Shown here in pieces: positions 1 through 7,011 of a stretch of DNA of 26,411 nt (position 1 is the stretch's first letter; every line of letters starts with the position of its first letter). The DNA lies in the NCBI GenBank assembly GCA_964605385.1, contig CAZSCK010000035.1, positions 1 through 26,411 of the forward strand, written 5' to 3'. The translations under genes and the position numbers were made by a program. The notes under the pieces are model-generated. The model searched no databases. It saw only the letters and a list, made by a program, of their open reading frames with translations, and was not told where the DNA came from. Source of the DNA: JAGLTQ01 sp964605385 (lineage in GTDB: Bacteria > Pseudomonadota > Gammaproteobacteria > UBA6429 > Thiohalophilaceae).

Positions 1-188
1 CATTCATATTTTTTGTTAACTCTTTATATATACTATTCAATATTCTGAATCTGCTTATTGGATGGTTTTATAATATATAACATATTCAATAACTTACTTA
101 ACAATACAGCCGTAAACTTTCTTATCTGCCACCAATTCTGTCACCACTATTACAGGGCTTAAATTAATTTTAAATAATTTCCAAATAC
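1..188. other. Left-edge AT-rich non-coding sequence
   Basis: This is sequence downstream of the Fic stop codon. It is strongly AT-rich, with many stops in all frames. A CAT at the extreme left edge could be the start codon of a minus-strand gene lying outside, but nothing supports it. No repeat or terminator was recognised. Confidence 0.4.
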
Positions 189-1238
189 TTATTCAGGCTT
201 ACTATACCAAGTGCCACGCGCCTTACCATGACGAATTAATAAACCCTCTTCAACCAACTTTGATAAGCGGTTTTTAATTGTCGGCCTTGAAACAGACGTA
301 ATTAATTTCTCTGCATCATTAATCGTAATACGATGGTGACTATCAACAAATTGCATAATCAACATACTCTCATGTGGTAATGATGAATACTGACTAAGCG
401 CACTTGTCTTTTCAATAAGGTGATCTTTTTGACGTTTCAATGAGTTTATAAAAAAACCTAACCAAGGAAGCCAATCAGTCTTATCGCCTTTAAGTGTTTT
501 TTGTGTTCTCTGTAAAGCTAAGTAGTAAGCATCTTTGTTTTTCTCAACCACACTTTCAAGTGAAGCATATGGAATATAACTATACCCTGCTTTAAGTAAT
601 AACAAAGTAACAAGTACGCGAGACAAGCGACCATTACCATCTTGAAAAGGATGAATGGCTAAAAAAATGACATTAAATATCGCAACAGCAATTAATGGAT
701 GATAGCTATTATCAGCTAAGGTTTCTCTTATCCATAATAGTAAATCCTGCATTTGTGCAGGTGTATCAAAAGGTGTTGTCGTTTCAAAAATAATACCTAA
801 ACTTTTACCATTCGGATCAAAAGCTTCAACACTATTAGAATGCTTTTTATATTCACCTCTATGCCGATCATCTTTGTCTGAGTGCCTTAGCAGTGTTGAA
901 TGAAGTTGTTTAACATAATTTTCAGTAACAGGAATATCAGAAAAGTTTTCAAATATCGTTTCCATCACCTCAGCATAGCCGGCTACCTCTTGCTCATCAC
1001 GGGTCAAAAAAGACGTTTTACCAACTTGGCTAAGCAACTCTTCAATTTCACTGTCACTGAGTTTTGAACCCTCAATACGGGTAGATGAACCAATGCTCTC
1101 AATAGTTGCAACATGACGTAATGCTAGAAGACGTTCAGGGCTTTGGGCATTTTGAACACGCCAGCTTCCCTTAAACTCATCGATCTCCGAGATGAGGCGT
1201 AATAACTCAGGGGTAATAATAAGAGAGGTTAAATCCAT
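189..1238 (-). CDS. Fic-family protein (probable AMP-transferase) with C-terminal winged helix
   Basis: A 349-aa Fic protein. The core motif HPFQDGNGRLSR lies at residues 196-207 (His196 catalytic, Asp200 metal, GNGR phosphate loop). An N-terminal inhibitory helix motif of the S-x-x-x-E-G type (STRIEG, 52-57) places it with class II, self-inhibited Fic proteins. The last ~50 residues (from about 300) read as a winged helix-turn-helix (NDAEKLITSVSRPTIKNRLSKL), so it may bind DNA and control its own promoter. Family members transfer AMP, or less often other groups, to Ser/Thr/Tyr of target proteins in the cytoplasm; the target here is unknown. It is monocistronic, with no antitoxin partner gene beside it, which fits built-in inhibition. 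Phased repeats lie over its probable promoter. The family call is firm, the substrate is not. Confidence 0.93.
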   Translation of the reverse strand: MDLTSLIITPELLRLISEIDEFKGSWRVQNAQSPERLLALRHVATIESIGSSTRIEGSKLSDSEIEELLSQVGKTSFLTRDEQEVAGYAEVMETIFENFSDIPVTENYVKQLHSTLLRHSDKDDRHRGEYKKHSNSVEAFDPNGKSLGIIFETTTPFDTPAQMQDLLLWIRETLADNSYHPLIAVAIFNVIFLAIHPFQDGNGRLSRVLVTLLLLKAGYSYIPYASLESVVEKNKDAYYLALQRTQKTLKGDKTDWLPWLGFFINSLKRQKDHLIEKTSALSQYSSLPHESMLIMQFVDSHHRITINDAEKLITSVSRPTIKNRLSKLVEEGLLIRHGKARGTWYSKPE

Positions 1239-1262
1239 GTTTAGCTCATTAATGAATAATAT

Positions 1263-1308
1263 TTATCCGATTTTATCCATAAATATCCAATAATCAAGTT
1301 TTTTATCC
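1263..1308. repeat. Helically phased TTATCC repeats upstream of the Fic gene
   Basis: TTATCC occurs at 1263-1268, 1273-1278 and 1303-1308, and ATATCC at 1283-1288. The units are exactly 10 bp apart, with one slot (1293-1298) empty. On the minus strand they read as direct repeats of GGATAA or GGATAT upstream of the Fic gene. One-turn spacing puts all sites on the same face of the helix, as expected for a cooperative operator. The likely ligand is the winged helix of the Fic protein itself, which is inference. Confidence 0.5.
1270..1297 (-). promoter_or_regulatory. Probable promoter of the Fic gene
   Basis: Read on the minus strand, TTGATT (1292-1297) and TAAAAT (1270-1275) are separated by 16 bp and lie about 30 bp upstream of the Fic start codon. 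Both boxes fall within the array of phased GGATAA repeats, so a protein on those repeats would compete with RNA polymerase. Assigned by eye from sigma-70 consensus only. Confidence 0.4.
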
Positions 1309-1332
1309 AACTTAACCAAAATAATCAGATAA

Positions 1333-1611
1333 CTAGAGCTTTTGTAACCATGCCTCTGAATCAGTCAATTTCCACCCAACGATACAAAAACTGAGAGCCA
1401 TACGCTCAGGAAAATCACCTTGCGTACTTAATGCCAGAGAGTAGTTCAGGATAACCATGTCATTTTCTAGATTTCTTTAGCTCGTAATATTCGATCTGAT
1501 GATGATTTAATTATATGAAACAAAATATCCTCCTCCACAGAGGTTAATAAATGTTGCAATTCAAAAGTTTAATATTTCTGATATATCGACCACAACAGCA
1601 AATTTATTTAA
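1333..1611 (-). pseudogene. Decayed, frameshifted coding remnant of unknown family
   Basis: Three consecutive minus-strand open segments, each in a different frame, read like one protein. The first (about 1611-1564) gives NKFAVVVDISEILNF. The second (1568-1467) includes LQHLLTSVEEDILFHIIKSS and ends RILRAKEI-stop. The third (1476-1333) includes NDMVILNYSLALSTQGDFPE and ALSFCIVGWKLTDSEAWLQK before a TAG stop. The segments overlap at their junctions, as expected from two small indels in a former gene of at least ~90 codons. I do not recognise the family. A short intact gene starting at ATG 1456-1458 (41 aa) is the alternative. Confidence 0.4.
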
Positions 1612-1663
1612 TCAACTTAGATAATTTTAGTTACTGAAGACAGCCCCCTAAAATTTATCTAGA

Positions 1664-1672
1664 TGTTATAAT
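1664..1672 (+). promoter_or_regulatory. Extended -10 promoter of the toxin-antitoxin pair
   Basis: TGTTATAAT: a perfect TATAAT (1667-1672) preceded by TG at the extended -10 spacing, 34 bp before the toxin start. No good -35 box lies 16-18 bp upstream (that region is C-rich), which an extended -10 can compensate for. Confidence 0.5.
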
Positions 1673-1705
1673 GCCCATCCTTTTCTAACTTAATTAATAA
1701 AACTA

Positions 1706-2035
1706 TTGGAACTTGCTTTTGCCACTAAGTCGCTACGTCTCCTTTCTGAAAATAATGATAAAGCGATACAAAAATATGGGAATGAAACAGCTGAAAAACT
1801 GATTCATCGCCTTGCTGATCTTCGTGCAAGCACATTTGTCACTGAACTTATATTGGGTAAGCCTCGCAGCACAGTGTTTTTAAATGAACCACATTATTTA
1901 TTAGATCTACACGACGGTTATAATATATTATTTTGTGCAAACCACATTAATACTCCTATACTTAAATGTGGTAGCATAGACTGGTCAAAAGTAAGCCGTA
2001 TTAAAATTATAACGATTGGACAAAATGATGGCTGA
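1706..2035 (+). CDS. HigB-like toxin (RelE/ParE superfamily)
   Basis: A 109-aa protein with the layout of HigB 'system killer' toxins: N-terminal ELAFATKSLRLLSE, then a helical hairpin (about 18-45), then beta strands ending SRIKIITIGQNDG. HigB-type toxins are mRNA interferases that cut translated mRNA on the ribosome. The start is TTG at 1706, because an in-frame TAA at 1691-1693 leaves no upstream ATG; its ribosome-binding site is weak. The gene comes first and overlaps the antitoxin gene by 11 bp, the toxin-first order typical of higBA. The antitoxin probably represses the shared promoter. The superfamily is fairly sure; mRNA cleavage is inferred from family. Confidence 0.8.
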   Translation: MELAFATKSLRLLSENNDKAIQKYGNETAEKLIHRLADLRASTFVTELILGKPRSTVFLNEPHYLLDLHDGYNILFCANHINTPILKCGSIDWSKVSRIKIITIGQNDG

Positions 2036-3119
2036 AAACTTTTCATTCCAACCTAATTGGGCATCGCCTCCAGGCGAAACCATTCTCGATTTCCTATCTG
2101 AAAATGAAATTTCAATCGCTAATTTTTCAAAGCAGATGGAAATTAAATCTACTTATGCAAAAAAATTACTTAAAGGAAATGAACAAGTAACTGACACCAT
2201 TGCTGAAAAACTTGGATCTATTATTGGCTCAACTAAGAGTTTTTGGTTAGCCAGAGAATCTCAATATCGCAATGACCTTTTACACCTACAACGAGAGAAA
2301 ACGGAAAAACAAAATTGGCTAAGCGAATTCCCAATAAAAGACATGATCAAATTTGGGTGGATTTCACTATCTAAATCTCCTTCAGAAAAAGAAACTTCAT
2401 GTCTAGAGTTTTTTGATATTACAAAAAGGGATGAATGGCACGAAAAATACCATGACTTATTGCTTGTTACTTCATTTAGAACATCCTCATCATTTGATTC
2501 AAAACCTGAATCTGTAATCACATGGCTTCGACAAGGTGAGATAGAAGCCAATGAAATTAAGTGCAAACATTGGAATCCATCAAAATTCAAAAAAACTCTT
2601 AACAGAATAAGAACTTTAACCAGAACTAAAGAACCTAGTGTATTTCTTCCTAAAATAATAGAAAGCTTTGCAGAATGTGGGGTTGCAGTTGTAGTAGCAC
2701 CTACTCCAACCAAATGCACAGCAAGTGGAGCAACTTATTTTAGCTCACCTAATAAAGCGTTACTTTTACTTAGCTTTAGACATATGTTTGATGATCATTT
2801 TTGGTTTAGTTTATTTCATGAAGCAGGACATCTTTTATTGCATGGCAACAAACGATTATTTTTAGAAAATGTTGATAACTCAAATTCAAGAGAAGAACAT
2901 GAAGCTAATGCTTTTTCTGAAAATATCCTTATTCCAGAAGAGTTTCAAAGTGAATTAAAGATGCTTCGAGCAAATCAGTGGAAAGAAATTATACGGTTTG
3001 CTAAAAAAGTTGGCGTATCAGCCGGCATCATAGTTGGTCAATTACAACATTTTGGCATTATTAATCATAAACAACTCAACAAATTAAAAACAAGATATAA
3101 ATGGTTAAAAGATAAATAG
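2025..3119 (+). CDS. HigA-type HTH antitoxin fused to ImmA/IrrE zinc metallopeptidase
   Basis: A 364-aa protein (ATG 2025). An in-frame TTG at 2016 adds three residues, and ATG 2028 is also possible. Residues ~15-75 form a VapI/HigA-like XRE helix-turn-helix (PGETILDFLSENEISIANFS, then TIAEKLGSIIGSTKSFWLAR). A linker follows, then an ImmA/IrrE peptidase domain with HEAGH at 265-269 and the downstream Glu in HEANAF (292-297), which supplies the third zinc ligand. It likely neutralises the preceding toxin and represses the operon. The peptidase half resembles phage ImmA and deinococcal IrrE, which cleave XRE repressors, so it may self-process or cleave a partner in response to a signal. The fusion architecture is known in other bacteria. 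It ends 7 bp from the convergent pyrophosphorylase gene. Confidence 0.88.
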   Translation: MMAENFSFQPNWASPPGETILDFLSENEISIANFSKQMEIKSTYAKKLLKGNEQVTDTIAEKLGSIIGSTKSFWLARESQYRNDLLHLQREKTEKQNWLSEFPIKDMIKFGWISLSKSPSEKETSCLEFFDITKRDEWHEKYHDLLLVTSFRTSSSFDSKPESVITWLRQGEIEANEIKCKHWNPSKFKKTLNRIRTLTRTKEPSVFLPKIIESFAECGVAVVVAPTPTKCTASGATYFSSPNKALLLLSFRHMFDDHFWFSLFHEAGHLLLHGNKRLFLENVDNSNSREEHEANAFSENILIPEEFQSELKMLRANQWKEIIRFAKKVGVSAGIIVGQLQHFGIINHKQLNKLKTRYKWLKDK

Positions 3120-3126
3120 TAGCAAT

Positions 3127-4062
3127 CTAACCACTGAAATGAATATATCTCTTAGGGCTTTTTTGCCAATTACACAAAGTATCTTCTAACACCTGCATAC
3201 CTAAATTACCCAAAGATAATTTTGACTCTAACTCACATAAATTGCTTTCAAGATCTTTACATTTAATTATAGCTTTAGAATTACCACCAAATAACAAGCG
3301 AGCTCCTTGTGCAGGACCAGTAGCACCACTCATGTACGTTAAACCCGGCTCAATTGGAGCCAAACCTAATTTAGCTATCATTGTTAAGTAATCAAACTTC
3401 GATGTTCTTCCAAATGAAACGACTTCACTCATTGAAGAATATAAATAATGAAACATATCACGAGGATTAGAACCCACTTCATCAATACTTCTCTGAATTA
3501 ATAATTTATGATCTTTTTTTGAACCAACCCAATTAATATAACTCTCAATTACAGCCCCAGGATTTTGAGCAACATTAGGTCTCAAAGAGGTATATTTTCT
3601 ATGATTACCAAAAGAACCTTGAATTAAATGGTGATTACTTGAGATCCATTTTTTAAAAGCTGATGGATTACTACTCGTTCGTTTCCAAGTCCAAATATCT
3701 TTATGACCTAAACGACCATATATATCGCGAGTCATATTCCAGCCACTACGTAAATTCTTGCCATAGTTAATTGACAAAAAGGCTAACCAAAACGCCTCAT
3801 CAATATTTCCTTTTTTTAAAAAAAATACAGCGGCCATAACAGGATTAAAATAGTCACTACTTGGATCAGCTCTCTTACTACTAATATCTCTTTTACAGAT
3901 AGTATATACATACTCTACACGCCTCATACTATCGATAAACTGTTTGATCAAAACATCTTTAGCAGAGGTAGAATTAATACCAATAAGTTTATATTTATTT
4001 TTGCTGAAATTTGATAGTTGTTTATCTAATTTTTTGTAAAGTGCTTTGTCTTTGTTTCTCAT
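3127..4062 (-). CDS. Alpha-glutamyl/putrescinyl-thymine pyrophosphorylase, clade 3 homologue
   Basis: A 311-aa protein whose conserved blocks match the aGPT-Pplase3 family as I know it: FGNHRKY (151-157), FGRTSKFDYL (217-226) and GATGPAQGARLLFGG (246-260). It also has an all-helical N-terminal half with FNPVMAAVFFLKKGNIDEAF. Related phage enzymes pyrophosphorylate 5-hydroxymethyluracil in DNA so that amines or amino acids can replace the pyrophosphate; for bacterial clade 3 members this activity is predicted only. Its ATG overlaps the stop of the UDG-like gene by one base (TAATG), so translation is likely coupled. It is the last gene of a three-gene operon with the TS-like and UDG-like genes. 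Confidence 0.75.
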   Translation of the reverse strand: MRNKDKALYKKLDKQLSNFSKNKYKLIGINSTSAKDVLIKQFIDSMRRVEYVYTICKRDISSKRADPSSDYFNPVMAAVFFLKKGNIDEAFWLAFLSINYGKNLRSGWNMTRDIYGRLGHKDIWTWKRTSSNPSAFKKWISSNHHLIQGSFGNHRKYTSLRPNVAQNPGAVIESYINWVGSKKDHKLLIQRSIDEVGSNPRDMFHYLYSSMSEVVSFGRTSKFDYLTMIAKLGLAPIEPGLTYMSGATGPAQGARLLFGGNSKAIIKCKDLESNLCELESKLSLGNLGMQVLEDTLCNWQKSPKRYIHFSG

Positions 4063-4871
4063 TAGCTAGCCATATTTACTCTGCGTGTTACCCAACTCCC
4101 TATTGAGCTTTTAACTTTTGTTGTTACACCAAAGCTACTTTGTATATTATGATTAAATCCGAGAACTGTAATATCTCTTTTCAATTTTATTCCAGATATC
4201 TCATTTATCACGCCTGAATATGAATATCCTTTAACATTATTACCAGATTTTCTTGGTAAAGCCCATGATGACATTTCTCTTTTATTAAATGAAATTCCAG
4301 CTATTGACTCAAGTTCTTTAATTACAGTCATGCCATTAAGTACCAAGACCCTTACTGGTGATTCCATTAACAATAATGCTAATGTGTCACCAGCTAATTC
4401 TAATAACATAGAACGTTGTTTCAAACTAAGACTTGTCCACTTATTTTTTGTTGCATACGGGATGAGATCTAAATGACAAGCTTTTTGTGAGTCACTATAA
4501 TATGACATTTTAGTTCCTGAAATAATAGAATCTAAACTTTTAAACCAGCCATCGTATGGGTTTCTATCAAAATATTTTTGACATGAATCTGTTATCATTT
4601 TTAAATGATTATCATCAACATCTGACCATTCTGATAATTTTAGAGAATTTAAAGTATGAAACCTACGTTGTTCTCCATCTAACTCAATACCTTCCGTATT
4701 AACAAACTCTCTATTGCTTGGGTTTAATCCAAGTGTCGCTATTTTTGAGTTTGCCAAATCACCAAATGAAGGTACAGGGCTACCCCAGTCAATTACATCT
4801 AATTTTTTAATTGAAGGTTCTTTTAATCTGTCTATTAGTATGGATAATGTATTTTGCATATTTAGTAACAT
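4062..4871 (-). CDS. Uracil-DNA-glycosylase-superfamily-like protein
   Basis: A 269-aa protein. GLNPSNREF (48-56) resembles UDG motif I (GINPG, GMNPG in other families) and is followed by a conserved aromatic/His stretch (RRFHTLNSL). HLDLIPYATK (133-142) fits the central strand motif. VRVLVLNG (173-180) fits the later beta strand. LGFNHNIQSSFG (237-248) occupies the place of the C-terminal HPS-type motif. If correct, it would recognise or excise a base in DNA, or act as a non-cleaving base reader. The first ATG at 4871 directly follows the TS-like stop (TAAATG) with AAGG three bases before it; Met5 has no spaced Shine-Dalgarno. The fold is inferred from motifs, so an unrelated Rossmann-like protein cannot be excluded. 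Confidence 0.5.
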   Translation of the reverse strand: MLLNMQNTLSILIDRLKEPSIKKLDVIDWGSPVPSFGDLANSKIATLGLNPSNREFVNTEGIELDGEQRRFHTLNSLKLSEWSDVDDNHLKMITDSCQKYFDRNPYDGWFKSLDSIISGTKMSYYSDSQKACHLDLIPYATKNKWTSLSLKQRSMLLELAGDTLALLLMESPVRVLVLNGMTVIKELESIAGISFNKREMSSWALPRKSGNNVKGYSYSGVINEISGIKLKRDITVLGFNHNIQSSFGVTTKVKSSIGSWVTRRVNMAS

Positions 4872-5876
4872 TTACCTTATATTATTATCAGGAATTTTTA
4901 ACTGTTCAGGTTTGTTCACACAAACTTTGTTTTGTCTTTTTTGAATATATGGCTTATATATTTGTGTACTCATGTTAGATTCAATGTCGGATATTAATTC
5001 ATTGTCACCGTCATTTTTAGATACTTTAAATATTTTTAACAATCGTATAAAGTCTAGCCAATAATTATCTAACTGCAATTTTGTAAGATCTACATCTTTT
5101 CCATTTCGTATATCTGATTCAAATAAAAGTACCGTATTTATTGACTCCCATACCTCTTTTTTAGGCATAGCAGGCATTTGTATCTTTTCCTGCCATCCTT
5201 CTTTTATATACTGTTTAGCTTTAATTAAGTCTTTTTCATATAAATGCAAGCTACCTACTGCATGCTTATAACTTCCTAACTCTACGTTTAAACTTCTCGC
5301 GATAAGCTCTTGTAATAACGTGAATGAAAAAATATCATGTGGTAATCCTAAAAATGCGTCATTTGATCTCATGGTTGTGAACATATACAAACGTGATTTT
5401 CTAACCATGAATTGTAAAGTACATGTGCAAGGAACATCTTTATGTTCTTTAGTAATATCAACAGCGTCAAATAATTGTATTACAGCTTTCCGTGATGCAT
5501 TATTATTTTTAAGTAAATTAATAACATTTTCAACTTGGTTAATTTCACCTCTAAAATTAAACAATCTGGGACCATATGCACCATAAATGGTTTTTCCGTC
5601 ATCTGAAAATTCGTGATAACCAGGTATATAATAATTAATAAAACTTAAATCATTTGACTTTGCTATGTACCATAAAAACTCACCAAGACAACTAAAGACA
5701 GTACCTTTAGTTTCTGTTCTACTAAGGCGAGCTCTTGGATTCGTAAGTTCAAGAAGAGCACCGCCTAATATCTCAATAGCGTTGCCCTTTGAAGGTGAAA
5801 TATAATTTTTACTTTTCAGTATCTTCTTATATACAGACTGAAGAAGATCATCCAAGCAATTTTCAGATACGTACAC
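4872..5876 (-). CDS. Thymidylate-synthase-family enzyme, possible deoxycytidylate (hydroxymethyl)transferase
   Basis: A 334-aa protein with TS landmarks: GEFLWY (65-70), catalytic Cys150 in VPCTC, RSND (170-173) for phosphate binding, LGLPHDIFSF (176-185) and HLY (211-213). The position equal to E. coli Asn177, which selects uracil, is Asp181. Asp at this site marks dCMP hydroxymethylases and the known N177D dCMP-methylating TS variant, so a cytosine substrate is suggested. Overall divergence and the operon argue against a housekeeping ThyA role. The start is GTG at 5876 with AGGA six bases upstream. It is first in the three-gene operon and abuts the UDG-like gene with no gap. The family is sure; substrate and product (methyl or hydroxymethyl) are inference. 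Confidence 0.85.
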   Translation of the reverse strand: MYVSENCLDDLLQSVYKKILKSKNYISPSKGNAIEILGGALLELTNPRARLSRTETKGTVFSCLGEFLWYIAKSNDLSFINYYIPGYHEFSDDGKTIYGAYGPRLFNFRGEINQVENVINLLKNNNASRKAVIQLFDAVDITKEHKDVPCTCTLQFMVRKSRLYMFTTMRSNDAFLGLPHDIFSFTLLQELIARSLNVELGSYKHAVGSLHLYEKDLIKAKQYIKEGWQEKIQMPAMPKKEVWESINTVLLFESDIRNGKDVDLTKLQLDNYWLDFIRLLKIFKVSKNDGDNELISDIESNMSTQIYKPYIQKRQNKVCVNKPEQLKIPDNNIR

Positions 5877-5914
5877 AAGTAATCCTTAATTAATATTTAT
5901 GTCCTTTTAATACT

Positions 5915-5942
5915 TCGCGGATTTTAGTCATAAGTGCGCCAC
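5915..5942 (+). repeat. IS30-family left inverted repeat
   Basis: Begins TCGCGGATTTTAGTC and ends GTGCGCCAC. It is identical over 28 bp to the reverse complement of 6973-7000. Confidence 0.92.
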
Positions 5943-5957
5943 ATTGAAAAAGTTGGG

Positions 5958-5977
5958 CCAGTGAGTACACTCACTGG
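5958..5977 (+). promoter_or_regulatory. Hairpin in the transposase leader
   Basis: A palindrome with arms CCAGTGAG and CTCACTGG around a TACA loop, 28 bp before the transposase ATG and inside the element. Hairpins near IS ends often block translation of transposase from read-through transcripts; that role is inferred here. Confidence 0.45.
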
Positions 5978-6005
5978 TCGACTAAAACACAATGTGAGAA
6001 AACTT

Positions 6006-6965
6006 ATGACAAAGTCCTATACCCATCTGACCCAAGAAGAACGATACCAGATCTATGCCTATAAGAAAGCAGAATTTACAAATCGTGAAATTGCTCAAGA
6101 ACTGGACCGTAATGTGAGTACGATAAAAAGAGAGTTATCTAGAAACGCAGGATTGCGCAGTTACCGCCCACAACAGGCACATTATCTTGCTCAGAATCGT
6201 CATCAAACAAAGGCCAAGCAGGTAAAGATGACTGAATCTATGATAAAGCGTATTAAGAATGATTTAAAGCAGCAATGGAGTCCTGAACAAATACAAGGTC
6301 GATTACTGGATGAAGAATTAGAAGCCGTTTGTCCTGGAACAATTTATCATTTTATCAAGCAAGACAAAATGATGGGAGGCAACCTCTACAAAAATCTCAG
6401 GCATAAAAAATATAAAACGCGAACGGGTTCGCCGGACACGCGAGGCCAAATATGCAATCGTATTAGCATTGAAGAGCGTCCGAGTATTGTTGATGAGAAA
6501 GTTCGTCTTGGTGACGGGGAAGCGGATACAGTCATTGGCAAAGGGCATAAAGGCGTATTAGTCACGTTGTCTGAACGCGTCAGTAAATTAAATTTAATTG
6601 CGCATGTAGCCTCTAAGCACGCTCATGTTGTGACCGAAGCTATCATTACGATGCTTAAACCCTATTGTGAAGAGTTACACACGATCACATTTGATAACGG
6701 TAAAGAATTTGCGTACCACGAACAGATTGCAGAGGCCTTAAATGTAGAAACTTATTTTGCTCATCCCTATCATTCATGGGAACGAGGACTCAATGAAAAT
6801 CACAATGGACTTATTCGACAGTACTTGCCCAAAGGTCAACCTTTAGATAAAGTAACAAAGAAACAGGTTGTCGATATACAAACTCGATTAAACCAAAGGC
6901 CGCGTAAACTACTTAAATATAAAACACCTGAAGAAGTTTATGAAAATATGAAAATGGCTTCATAA
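6006..6965 (+). CDS. IS30-family transposase
   Basis: A 319-aa DDE transposase. The N-terminal helix-turn-helix begins YTHLTQEERYQIYAYKKAEF and continues NREIAQELDRNVSTIKREL. The catalytic region shows GEADTVIGKG (first Asp), TFDNGKEF (second Asp) and WERGLNENHNGLIRQYLPKG (Glu), the IS30 signature. The frame is open from GTG 5934 inside the terminal repeat, but ATG 6006 matches the usual family N-terminus (MTKSYTHLT) and is chosen. No frameshift or stop interrupts it, so the element could be active. Confidence 0.95.
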   Translation: MTKSYTHLTQEERYQIYAYKKAEFTNREIAQELDRNVSTIKRELSRNAGLRSYRPQQAHYLAQNRHQTKAKQVKMTESMIKRIKNDLKQQWSPEQIQGRLLDEELEAVCPGTIYHFIKQDKMMGGNLYKNLRHKKYKTRTGSPDTRGQICNRISIEERPSIVDEKVRLGDGEADTVIGKGHKGVLVTLSERVSKLNLIAHVASKHAHVVTEAIITMLKPYCEELHTITFDNGKEFAYHEQIAEALNVETYFAHPYHSWERGLNENHNGLIRQYLPKGQPLDKVTKKQVVDIQTRLNQRPRKLLKYKTPEEVYENMKMAS

Positions 6966-6972
6966 ATTATGC

Positions 6973-7000
6973 GTGGCGCACTTATGACTAAAATCCGCGA
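6973..7000 (-). repeat. IS30-family right inverted repeat
   Basis: A perfect 28-bp reverse complement of the left end at 5915-5942. It starts 7 bp after the transposase stop codon. Confidence 0.92.
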
Positions 7001-7011
7001 CATAAAATAAG

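Larger units (their letters stand above)
1239..1705. other. Intergenic stretch between the Fic gene and the toxin gene
   Basis: This 467-bp AT-rich stretch contains the Fic promoter repeats (1263-1308), the decayed coding remnant (1333-1611) and the probable toxin promoter (1664-1672). No intact gene longer than about 41 codons and no RNA gene was recognised in it. Confidence 0.6.
5915..7000 (+). mobile_element. IS30-family insertion sequence, intact
   Basis: A 1086-bp element bounded by perfect 28-bp inverted repeats (5915-5942 and 6973-7000, core GATTTTAGTCATAAGTGCGC) around one intact transposase gene. No convincing target-site duplication is visible: flanks are ACT on the left and CAT on the right. 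It lies 38 bp upstream of the GTG of the TS-like gene and 11 bp before a MITE-like repeat. Confidence 0.92.

Noticed and set aside
2261..2719. A 152-codon minus-strand open frame
   Set aside because: It lies wholly antisense to the clearly coding HigA-ImmA/IrrE gene, has Ser/Leu-rich shadow composition and no recognisable motif.
5912..7003. Target-site duplication of the IS30 element
   Set aside because: The three bases outside the ends differ (ACT and CAT), and no longer direct repeat was found, so none is claimed.
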